This document shows, piece by piece, positions 1 through 5,520 of a stretch of DNA of 5,586 nt. The position numbers and the translations under genes are program-made. The stretch is from an uncultured Dehalococcoidia bacterium. GTDB lineage: Bacteria; Chloroflexota; Dehalococcoidia; Lucifugimonadales; GCA-2712585. The DNA is taken from positions 1 through 5,586 of the forward strand of contig CAJXDJ010000074.1 of the NCBI GenBank assembly GCA_913052045.1, in the 5' to 3' direction. How positions within the stretch are numbered: position 1 is the stretch's first letter; every line of letters starts with the position of its first letter. Below the pieces are notes generated by a model. It was given only the letters and a program-made list of their open reading frames with translations. It was not told where the DNA came from and searched no databases.

Positions 1-543
1 GGGGCGGGAGGTACAGTGGATAAGCCTGAGCACGAGTTCATGCTCGATAACAAGAACCCTCCGTATAAAATAAGAGGATTTATCGATAAGCCTATAGTTT
101 ATAAAAAGACCAAACAAATCAAAATTGTAGATTATAAGAGTAGTAAAAATAAATTTCGTGGTGAAGAGCTCCACTCTAATATCCAAGCAATGGTTTATAC
201 GCTCGCTTCCAAAAAAGAATGGAAGGGGTACAAGCCTACTGTTGAATTTCAATTTTTGCGTTTTCCTAGGAAGCCTCTCCAGCAGCTTCAGTTTACCGAC
301 GCTCAGCTTAGCGGGCTTGAATATTATTTAGCTCACGCTTTCGGGGTAATAAATAACTTTACGGAAGAAACCGCGGTCACCAATTATGCCGCCGACAAAA
401 AGAAGGACTCATGGTTATGCAAAATAGGAAAATGGCGTTGTCCTTACATTGACGCTTATGATTATTTCGTTGTTGTAAATGAAGAGGGTGAGGAAATCAA
501 AAAGACGCTAGAAGAAGCAGGCGCTAAGGTTTCCCTAAAGTAG
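1..543 (+). CDS. PD-(D/E)XK nuclease, RecB/Cas4-like exonuclease family (5'-truncated by window edge)
   Basis: Likely a metal-dependent DNA exonuclease or endonuclease of the RecB/Cas4-like PD-(D/E)XK superfamily. Numbering from the GTG at 16, the nuclease core is visible: GFID with D24, then a strand ending in VDYKSS (D39, K41, the D-x-K catalytic pair), then QAMVY (Q57, Y61), the Q-x3-Y signature of RecB-like nucleases. Near the C-terminus C135 and C142 lie in a Trp/Cys-rich stretch (WLC...WRCPY). They could be part of a Cas4-type Fe-S site, but the N-terminal cysteine and a full set of four are not visible. The frame is open back to base 1 and family members usually have about 80 or more residues, including a helical motif with the first acidic residue, before this core, so I treat it as truncated. 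The GTG at 16 with GGGAGG just upstream is a possible but less likely true start. Such nucleases are common in phages; the zinc-ribbon gene follows 29 nt later on the same strand. Confidence 0.75.
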   Translation, partial: GAGGTVDKPEHEFMLDNKNPPYKIRGFIDKPIVYKKTKQIKIVDYKSSKNKFRGEELHSNIQAMVYTLASKKEWKGYKPTVEFQFLRFPRKPLQQLQFTDAQLSGLEYYLAHAFGVINNFTEETAVTNYAADKKKDSWLCKIGKWRCPYIDAYDYFVVVNEEGEEIKKTLEEAGAKVSLK

Positions 544-572
544 TTTGATTATCACTCAATGGATGACCCTAG

Positions 573-791
573 TTGAGTAAACGAAAAGACCGGGACCGTT
601 TCCAATTGAAAAAGAAAGCCAACATAGCGTATGTTGGCTTTAGGGGCACGAACTCCAGTTCGTCGCATAAACAGGGGTCCGCGCTGGAAACTGCCATTTG
701 TATCAAATGCGGTCGAAAACGCAATGTTCCGGCAAGCACTGTGATCGATCACCCGCATGATTATGTGTGTGCAACCTGCGAGGATTCTTAA
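573..791 (+). CDS. small zinc-ribbon protein (CxxC...CxxC), hypothetical
   Basis: A 72-residue basic protein with a four-cysteine zinc ribbon in its C-terminal half: CIKCGRKRNVP then VCATCEDS at the end. The CxxCG...VP...CxxC layout matches small zinc-binding ribbon proteins of bacteria and phages whose role is mostly unknown; nucleic-acid binding is a guess. The N-terminal 15 residues are strongly charged (Lys/Arg/Asp) and residues 28-31 are a Ser run. A TAG in frame at 570-572 sits directly before the TTG at 573, so translation must begin at this TTG or later; the next option is the TTG at 606. The upstream GGATGA (561-566) is only a weak ribosome-binding site. It lies 29 nt after the nuclease gene and is probably co-transcribed with it. 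A long perfect inverted repeat (615-641) falls within the coding region, which is odd. The zinc ribbon argues for a real gene; the N-terminus is uncertain. Confidence 0.6.
   Translation: MSKRKDRDRFQLKKKANIAYVGFRGTNSSSSHKQGSALETAICIKCGRKRNVPASTVIDHPHDYVCATCEDS
609..641 (-). terminator. Rho-independent terminator for the minus-strand cupin/PIG-L operon, inside the opposing zinc-ribbon gene
   Basis: Perfect 12-bp inverted repeat, AAAGCCAACATA (615-626) and its complement (630-641), with a 3-nt loop. Read on the minus strand the hairpin is followed directly by CTTTTTC (608-614), and the AAA/TTT base of the stem adds to the T-tract. Read on the plus strand it is followed by AGGGG with no T-run. 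The arrangement therefore points to termination of minus-strand transcription, which would come from the PIG-L gene ending at 919, about 280 nt upstream. The role is inferred from structure alone. Confidence 0.6.
648..663. repeat. short perfect inverted repeat, 7-bp arms
   Basis: ACGAACT (648-654) and AGTTCGT (657-663) are exact reverse complements separated by only CC. It begins six bases after the larger hairpin at 615-641, giving two tandem hairpins within the zinc-ribbon gene. The 2-nt loop is too tight for a full RNA stem, so as RNA the top pair would open; as DNA it is a near-palindrome that could be a protein-binding site. No function can be assigned. Confidence 0.45.
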
Positions 792-918
792 GTGACGGGC
801 AGACTAGTCCATTGATTATTGCCTAACCAATTTTGTAGACATACTTCAATAGGCTAATCATTTACCCAAAAGAAATTTCTCCCGTGGATTGAACTAATAA
901 TTATAATCTTGGCCATGT

Positions 919-1644
919 TTAAAGAATAGATATTCGTTTAAACGGTTCTGCGTATATAACTCCTATCTTAATCCCAATCCTACTATATCCTTCCCTAAGT
1001 TGTTTCTCAAATTGCCTCAACCTGGCCGGATCCGTTCCCACTTGGCTCTCGTGCATCTTCAGGGCAGATAATTTCAATTCAAACGTCCCAGAAACGTCAA
1101 CTACGAAATCCTCGTCATTGCTATATGCCTCTATTAAGACTTCTTGGACATTATGTGGTGGGAATCCCTCTCTAATGAGGTCAGGAAACGAATGGTAATC
1201 ACGAGCAGAAGGGAAAACAGCTTCTAGTGCCGCAGCAGCCGATGCCCTGTGATCAGGATGATTAAGGCCCCAAGGAGTGAAATAAGAAAGCGGATTGCCG
1301 CACACCACAACCTCAGGTTTTAGTCGCCTTATCTGCCGTACAATGTCCTTCCTAAGCGGTATGGTGTTTTGCAAGGTATTATCAGGATATCTCAAAAATA
1401 CCACTTCCTTGACCCCCACGACATCTGCCGCCGCCCGCTGTTCTTGCTCTCTGATTGATGCCAGTTTATCTGTACTCATGTCAGGATTGGCAGTACCAGT
1501 ATCCCCACTTGTGCAAAGTACATAATTGATCTCACGACCCTCCGAACTCCATTTTGCAGCAGATCCCGCCATCAAGAAATCGACATCATCTGGATGGGCA
1601 ACAATCGCCATAATGCGTTGATAGTCAAAACTGGGTTCCGCCAT
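919..1644 (-). CDS. PIG-L family deacetylase (LmbE-like, zinc-dependent)
   Basis: Zinc-dependent N-deacetylase of the PIG-L/LmbE family, 241 residues, normal family length. These enzymes remove acetyl groups from GlcNAc-type substrates (GlcNAc-phosphatidylinositol, GlcNAc-inositol in mycothiol synthesis, the bacillithiol precursor, chitin oligomers). The N-terminal Rossmann-like strand leads to AHPDD (16-20): H17 and D20 are expected zinc ligands and D19 the catalytic base. TSGDTG (45-50) is the usual small-residue loop. NHPDHR (128-133) supplies the third ligand, H132. No signal peptide is seen, so it should be cytoplasmic. The ATG is well supported by AGGAG at 1652-1656, seven nt upstream. 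It is the second gene of a bicistron, 23 nt after the cupin. The substrate cannot be told from the sequence; no mycothiol or bacillithiol gene is in view. Confidence 0.95.
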   Translation of the reverse strand: MAEPSFDYQRIMAIVAHPDDVDFLMAGSAAKWSSEGREINYVLCTSGDTGTANPDMSTDKLASIREQEQRAAADVVGVKEVVFLRYPDNTLQNTIPLRKDIVRQIRRLKPEVVVCGNPLSYFTPWGLNHPDHRASAAAALEAVFPSARDYHSFPDLIREGFPPHNVQEVLIEAYSNDEDFVVDVSGTFELKLSALKMHESQVGTDPARLRQFEKQLREGYSRIGIKIGVIYAEPFKRISIL

Positions 1645-1667
1645 AGAAATTCTCCTAAAAATGCCCC

Positions 1668-1994
1668 TCAGTATTTATAATCTTCTCGGACAGGTGTGAA
1701 TATGTCCAAAACTTGTGCTTTGCCCAAGTAAGACTTTGCATAATGTTCCACACCTGCTGGAATAATGTAAATGTCACCTTCGCTCAATATCTTTACTTCT
1801 TTTTCTATCCCCATTTCCAATTCGCCGTTAAGTATAATCCCAGATTGTTCGTTAGGGTGAGTATGCAAAGGAACCTCTACACCAGGTTCGATATCCACCA
1901 ATGAAAGTAAAGTTTGTTCCCCCCAGAATGTTCGGATCTGAGCACCAGCTACTATCTCCTTGGATTCTCTAGTCTTTACGTCAAAAAAGGCCAT
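1668..1994 (-). CDS. single-domain cupin protein
   Basis: Small beta-barrel cupin of 108 residues, the usual size for a stand-alone single-domain member. Cupin motif 1 is G38-x5-H44-T-H46-P-N-E-Q50 followed by ILNGELEMG; motif 2 is G73-DIYII-P79-A-G-V-E-H84. The expected metal ligands are H44, H46, Q50 (in the common HxHPxEQ variant Gln takes the place of the motif-1 Glu) and H84. A metal site is therefore intact, and the protein could be a dioxygenase, an isomerase or a small-molecule sensor; the family is too broad to choose. The start is fixed by a strong GGAGG (1999-2003) four nt before the ATG. First gene of the cupin/PIG-L bicistron, which hints that it serves the same sugar or amino-sugar metabolism, but this is inference. 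Confidence 0.92.
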   Translation of the reverse strand: MAFFDVKTRESKEIVAGAQIRTFWGEQTLLSLVDIEPGVEVPLHTHPNEQSGIILNGELEMGIEKEVKILSEGDIYIIPAGVEHYAKSYLGKAQVLDIFTPVREDYKY

Positions 1995-2056
1995 TGGTCC
2001 TCCACGTCTTATTTAAATTCCTGCCAAACACATGATCTGATACTTCAATATTCGCA

Positions 2057-2086
2057 ATTCTACGGCTGCAGGACTTGACGTATCAA
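2057..2086 (-). promoter_or_regulatory. candidate sigma70-type promoter for the cupin/PIG-L operon
   Basis: On the minus strand TTGATA (2081-2086, five of six to the -35 consensus) is followed after an 18-nt spacer by TAGAAT (2057-2062, five of six to the -10 consensus). Transcription would start near 2050, giving a leader of about 55 nt that includes the GGAGG ribosome-binding site. It sits in the gap after rmuC, so the bicistron can be transcribed independently. Read by eye; no further support. Confidence 0.45.
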
Positions 2087-2141
2087 CAAAGCCAACTCTT
2101 TAACCCGATTAAACTAACTGCCCATAATCAGTAACAAACCT

Positions 2142-2169
2142 AAGCAGCAAATATAGATTCAAGCTGCTT
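2142..2169. repeat. inverted repeat downstream of rmuC, possible weak terminator stem
   Basis: AAGCAGC (2142-2148) pairs with GCTGCTT (2163-2169), a 7-bp GC-containing stem with a 14-nt loop. It lies 44-71 nt past the rmuC stop in the gap before the cupin promoter, a sensible place for an rmuC terminator, but no T-run follows on either strand. It could be a Rho-dependent end, mRNA 3' structure or chance. Confidence 0.3.
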
Positions 2170-2212
2170 TCGTAACCTAATTCGATTGGTAAACGAGTCA
2201 AAGCCAATCATC

Positions 2213-3364
2213 TCATTCTGGATTAGAGTCATTGAAACGCCTTACTGAAGTTTCTACCACTTTCACTTGGTCTAGTTCAGTTCCTCTTTTCCCCAAATAT
2301 TGTTGTATTGCTCGCGCCGATGGAAAAACCCGGTTTTCGAGAGACCCAACACTACTATTATAGGATTTCACCACCTTATCTAAATTTGAACCCATCGTCT
2401 CATAATGTTTTACCCACGTTATCATCCTTGTAAACAACTCCTCAGACTTTGTGGCGATTTCGCGGGCATTTTGTGCAAGCTTTTGTTCGTTCCATCCCCG
2501 CGAAATCGCATGAAGAAGAGCAATTAGAGTTGATGGAGTTGCTATAACCACTCCCGACTGAAATGCCTTTTCCAACAAATCTGGGCTTTTTCTAAGCGCC
2601 GCACCAAGAAAAGGCTCTCCTGGCAGAAAAAGAACGACGAATTCCGGGGTCGTCTCAAATAGATCTCTATATCCCTTGCCAGATAGCTCCGAGACTCGAG
2701 CCTTCACTTGAGCGGCGTGATCATTAAGAGCCTTATCTCTTTCCTCGTCTGACGACGCTTCTATCGAGTTTAAATACGCATTTAACGGGGTTTTAGCGTC
2801 TACAACTACGTTGCGACCATTCGGTAGATGCACAACCATGTCGGGGCGTTTCAAATTCTTATCACTGTCCTCTACTGACATCTGCTCATAAAAATCACAC
2901 CTATCAACCATGCCAGCTAATTCAGCCACCCTTCGAAGCGTAATTTCCCCCCATTTCCCACCAATATGTGGAACTCGAAGAGCATTCGTTAGGTTTCTAG
3001 TTTCCTTTTCTAATGTCACCTGCCCTTCCTGTACGGTCTTTATCAATTGTTCCAAGCTACCATAATCCGCACTTCGAGTTTTTTCTAGTACATGCAGGTG
3101 ATCACCAAGTGGTTTTAGGATTGATTCTATCGCTTGTTTTCTGGATTCGAGATCTCCCTTAGCCTCAGCTCGATCCTTACCCAATGATTCCTTAGCCAAT
3201 TGGAGAAAGCTTTCATTATTCTTTCGTAATGCATCAGCTGCCAGAGAATCGAACATTCTGGAAATGACCTGCTCTGTCCTCCCTTGAATCCCCAACCTAG
3301 AAATAATCAAAACTGATACACTGCATCCGACAACAGCCCCAATTAATATCCATATAATTTCCAT
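2213..3364 (-). CDS. rmuC: DNA recombination protein RmuC
   Basis: RmuC family protein of 383 residues, a shorter form than the E. coli protein (about 475). In E. coli RmuC limits recombination at inverted repeats; its biochemical activity is unproven, but the family carries a restriction-endonuclease-like domain. Order of parts: a single N-terminal membrane anchor (about 3-22), a charged helical, probably coiled-coil region (about 35-130), then the RmuC domain. Diagnostic stretches are GKWGEITLRRVAELAGM (136-152), RPDMVVHLPNGRNVVVDAK (173-191, where P174-D175 and D189-x-K191 form a PD/DxK-like motif), EFVVLFLPGEPFL (241-253) and ATPSTLIALLHAI (275-287). The ATG is supported by AGGAGG at 3375-3380, ten nt upstream. 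It is probably inner-membrane anchored with the domain in the cytoplasm. It is not tightly linked to either neighbouring operon and looks monocistronic. Confidence 0.95.
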   Translation of the reverse strand: MEIIWILIGAVVGCSVSVLIISRLGIQGRTEQVISRMFDSLAADALRKNNESFLQLAKESLGKDRAEAKGDLESRKQAIESILKPLGDHLHVLEKTRSADYGSLEQLIKTVQEGQVTLEKETRNLTNALRVPHIGGKWGEITLRRVAELAGMVDRCDFYEQMSVEDSDKNLKRPDMVVHLPNGRNVVVDAKTPLNAYLNSIEASSDEERDKALNDHAAQVKARVSELSGKGYRDLFETTPEFVVLFLPGEPFLGAALRKSPDLLEKAFQSGVVIATPSTLIALLHAISRGWNEQKLAQNAREIATKSEELFTRMITWVKHYETMGSNLDKVVKSYNSSVGSLENRVFPSARAIQQYLGKRGTELDQVKVVETSVRRFNDSNPE

Positions 3365-3709
3365 TTTTATGCCGCCTCCTGACTATACACAGACATACGA
3401 GCCTAGCTTATCATATCGCCATTGCAAATAAGGTTACTGATAAATGCTTTCTTGTTTTGAAACTCCTATTCATTAACTTAATCCTTTTTGAAAGGCTCAT
3501 CCTATACGTCTAAACTAGTCGACCCCAAGCCCGAGAATGAGGATAGGTTTTGCAGTGGATATTAATGCCAGATTGTTACGGATGGATCCGATAAAACTGA
3601 ACGGCAAGTAAATGTCAGCCCAACAATTTTCTATTTCTTATCATCCGATTGAACCTTGCTCCAACCCCCGTTATTATGTCCTTAGACTAAAACCATATTT
3701 AACGAAACC
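3365..3709. other. 345-nt divergent intergenic region between rmuC and the crotonase operon
   Basis: The region separates two divergently transcribed units. The rmuC side holds AGGAGG (3375-3380) and a minus-strand TATGAT (3410-3415), which could be a -10 box, but no good -35 lies at the right distance. The crotonase side holds the promoter at 3649-3677. In between I see a short palindrome CGGATGGATCCG (3579-3590) and a 24-codon ATG frame (3537-3611) without a clear ribosome-binding site. No tRNA, convincing small gene or terminator is visible between 3430 and 3640. Confidence 0.6.
3649..3677 (+). promoter_or_regulatory. candidate sigma70-type promoter for the crotonase/dehydrogenase operon
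   Basis: TTGAAC (3649-3654, four of six to the -35 consensus including TTGA) is followed after exactly 17 nt by TATTAT (3672-3677, five of six to the -10 consensus). A start near A3684 gives a leader of about 25 nt before the ATG at 3710. That leader has no clear Shine-Dalgarno sequence. Spacing and position make it the best promoter in the gap, but it is a visual match only. Confidence 0.45.
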
Positions 3710-4471
3710 ATGCATTCTAATACTGTTCTTATTAACAAATCCGGCGGAATAGGCACTCTGACATTAAATAGGCCTAGCGTCTTGAACGCCATGAACTTGC
3801 AATTGATTGGCGAGCTAGGCCTCGCAATTGACGATATGGAAGCCGATGAGGAGATACGTGTATTAATAATTACTGGATCTGGAAACCGGGCTTTTTGTGC
3901 CGGAGCAGATATACACGAAATGCGGGAATTGAGCGTTGAAGATCACACAAAAAACCAAAAGCTACGATATTCAACCCAATGGAAACTTGCCACTTGTTCA
4001 AAACCCATAATAGGCGCACTCAACGGCCTGTGTTATGGGGGAGGAAGTGTCATGGCTACATCCTTAGATTTTCTGGTGGGTTGCGAACTAACAAAGTTTC
4101 GATTTCTGGCAGCAGCTTACGGTCAGCTCAATGCCACCTGGACCCTACCCAATTTAATTGGATGGCCAAAGGCAAAGGAACTCCTGTACACTGGCCGCGT
4201 CGTAACGGCCGAAGAGGCTCACAGCATCGGTCTCCTTAATCATCTAGTTCCTGCCAACAAGGTACTACAGAAGAGCAGAGAGCTTGCCAACCTGATTGCT
4301 GCTAACTATCCAACGTCAGTCCAAGGCACTAAGGCCCTGGTTCTAGAAGGATTGGGGCGCACTTTGAAGGAGCAATGGGACGCCGAACACGCCGCAAGAG
4401 AACAGCGTTTTAAAGGTTTATCAATAGAAGAGGGGTTCAAGGATTTTATCTCCAAAAAGGGGAGAAAGTAG
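3710..4471 (+). CDS. crotonase-superfamily (enoyl-CoA hydratase/isomerase family) protein with atypical active site
   Basis: A 253-residue crotonase-fold protein acting on acyl-CoA thioesters; length is typical. The N-terminal LTLNRPSVLNAM (17-28) and AFCAGADI (61-68) carry the CoA-binding and first oxyanion-hole elements. LNGLCYGGGSVMATSLDF (104-121) is the second oxyanion loop. In true enoyl-CoA hydratases this loop reads GGGCEL and is followed about 20 residues on by PE; here the aligned positions are V114 and, by my alignment, A134 (in FRFLAAAYGQLN). Both catalytic glutamates therefore seem absent, and simple hydratase activity is doubtful. It could be another crotonase reaction (isomerase, decarboxylase, hydrolase, C-C lyase). 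TGRVVTAEEAHSIGLLNHLVP (161-181) is the normal C-terminal element. ATG 3710 is the first start after an in-frame TAG at 3683; no Shine-Dalgarno is visible. First gene of an operon, with the dehydrogenase gene 8 nt downstream. Confidence 0.92.
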   Translation: MHSNTVLINKSGGIGTLTLNRPSVLNAMNLQLIGELGLAIDDMEADEEIRVLIITGSGNRAFCAGADIHEMRELSVEDHTKNQKLRYSTQWKLATCSKPIIGALNGLCYGGGSVMATSLDFLVGCELTKFRFLAAAYGQLNATWTLPNLIGWPKAKELLYTGRVVTAEEAHSIGLLNHLVPANKVLQKSRELANLIAANYPTSVQGTKALVLEGLGRTLKEQWDAEHAAREQRFKGLSIEEGFKDFISKKGRK

Positions 4472-4479
4472 GTATAACA

Positions 4480-5520
4480 ATGGGGAATAGGGAAATAGCT
4501 ATTTTAGGCGTCGGGGCTATCGGGGCTACTATCGGTGGCCCACTAACTCAAGCGGGATATGCCGTAACTCTTATCGATCAATGGCCAGAGAATGTCGAAG
4601 TGATGAAAACCTCTGGCCTCACAATCAGCGGCACACACGGAGATCATTTGGTGCCAGTCGATGCTATACATATCCATGAGCTTTGTACGATTCCCAAGAT
4701 GTTCGATTGGGTGTTTATTTGTGTAAAGTCCTATGATACTGCTTGGGCCACAACACTGATGCTCCCATATCTCAAACCACATGGTGCTTTCGTATCAGCC
4801 CAAAACAGCATCAACGATAACACGATCGCTAAATTAGCGGGTTTTAACAAAATTCTAGCCTGTGTACTGACCCTTGGCGGAGGAATGTACGAACCTGGCA
4901 AGGTCATTCGTACCAATGATCCAGAGGCACTGGCAGTTACTGTGGGCGAACTTCACGGACAATCTACTCCACGACTAATAGAGCTCAAAGATCTCATGTC
5001 CCACGTAGGTGTAAGCAAAATTACAAACAATACTTGGGGAGAAAGATGGTCTAAGCTCGTTGTAAATTGCATGGTCAATCCCATGGCAGGAATTACGGGA
5101 TTAAGTTCCGCGGAAGTTAGGAGAAACCCTGCAACGAGACGCATACTCATTCGAATAGCAGCAGAATCAATCAGAGTGGGCATGAATCATGGATTTGAAG
5201 TTGAAAACATCAACGGGATTTCTGCAAAGTCTTACCTTGAGGCCGACGAAAACATGGGCGCAGCCATGAAAAATGTGGAAACTGAAATGGCCCTCCGTTC
5301 GAGTGAAAGAGGAGAAGGCCTACCATCGATGCTTCAAGATTTGATGAAGGGTCGTAAAACTGAAATCAATTACTTAAACGGATATGTGGTTGAGAAAGGC
5401 TCGCAAATTGGCATGTCAACGCCTGTAAATCATACGATTGTTGATCTTTTGACTTCGGTCGAAAAAGGTATAATAAACTCCTCGATGGACAATTTAGCAA
5501 GGCTGAAAAAATTCAATTAA
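4480..5520 (+). CDS. ketopantoate reductase (PanE/ApbA) family dehydrogenase
   Basis: NAD(P)H-dependent 2-oxoacid reductase fold, 346 residues against about 300 for E. coli PanE. The N-terminal Rossmann domain has G10-V-G12-A-I-G15; the second strand ends in LID, with D33 where PanE has the Arg that holds the NADPH phosphate, so NAD(H) use is more likely. K83 (CVKSYD) and N109 (SAQNS) match substrate/cofactor residues. The C-terminal helical domain has W190-S-K192-LVVNCMVNP, with K192 as catalytic Lys plus N196 and N200, and S283-MLQD...GR-KTE295-INYLNG with the catalytic Glu. An insertion around 147-165 accounts for part of the extra length. The catalytic set is intact, but the substrate need not be ketopantoate: many paralogues of this family exist outside coenzyme A synthesis. 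The gene starts 8 nt after the crotonase stop, and its weak ribosome-binding site (AGGT, 4470-4473) overlaps that stop, suggesting translational coupling. Confidence 0.92.
   Translation: MGNREIAILGVGAIGATIGGPLTQAGYAVTLIDQWPENVEVMKTSGLTISGTHGDHLVPVDAIHIHELCTIPKMFDWVFICVKSYDTAWATTLMLPYLKPHGAFVSAQNSINDNTIAKLAGFNKILACVLTLGGGMYEPGKVIRTNDPEALAVTVGELHGQSTPRLIELKDLMSHVGVSKITNNTWGERWSKLVVNCMVNPMAGITGLSSAEVRRNPATRRILIRIAAESIRVGMNHGFEVENINGISAKSYLEADENMGAAMKNVETEMALRSSERGEGLPSMLQDLMKGRKTEINYLNGYVVEKGSQIGMSTPVNHTIVDLLTSVEKGIINSSMDNLARLKKFN

Noticed and set aside
1..543. Nuclease read as a true Cas4 with an adjacent CRISPR system
   Set aside because: No repeat-spacer array or other cas gene is visible, and only two C-terminal cysteines are seen; the wider RecB-like nuclease family is the safer call.
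552..758. Minus-strand 68-residue frame overlapping the zinc-ribbon gene
   Set aside because: It is a shadow of the zinc-ribbon gene, has no recognisable domain, and crosses the minus-strand terminator hairpin. Its protein mirrors the palindrome, so the similarity of both strands here is trivial.
814..859. Imperfect inverted repeat GATTA-tt-GCCTA / TAGGC-TAATC in the convergent gap 792-918, as a bidirectional terminator
   Set aside because: The stem is interrupted by a 2-nt bulge, the loop is about 24 nt, and no T-run follows on either strand. The hairpin at 615-641 is a much better minus-strand terminator.
2088..2207. Repeated AAAGCCAA octamers (2088-2095, 2200-2207, also 615-622) as operator sites
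   Set aside because: Only eight bases, irregular spacing, and one copy is already explained by the hairpin; chance is sufficient.
3410..3415. TATGAT on the minus strand as the rmuC -10 box
   Set aside because: Position is suitable (about 45 nt before the ATG) but no -35-like hexamer exists at 16-19 nt, and there is no extended -10 TG. Not strong enough for its own entry.
4543..5183. Several minus-strand frames opposite the dehydrogenase gene
   Set aside because: They lie within a gene with a full set of family motifs, lack ribosome-binding sites and show no domain features, so they are antisense shadows.
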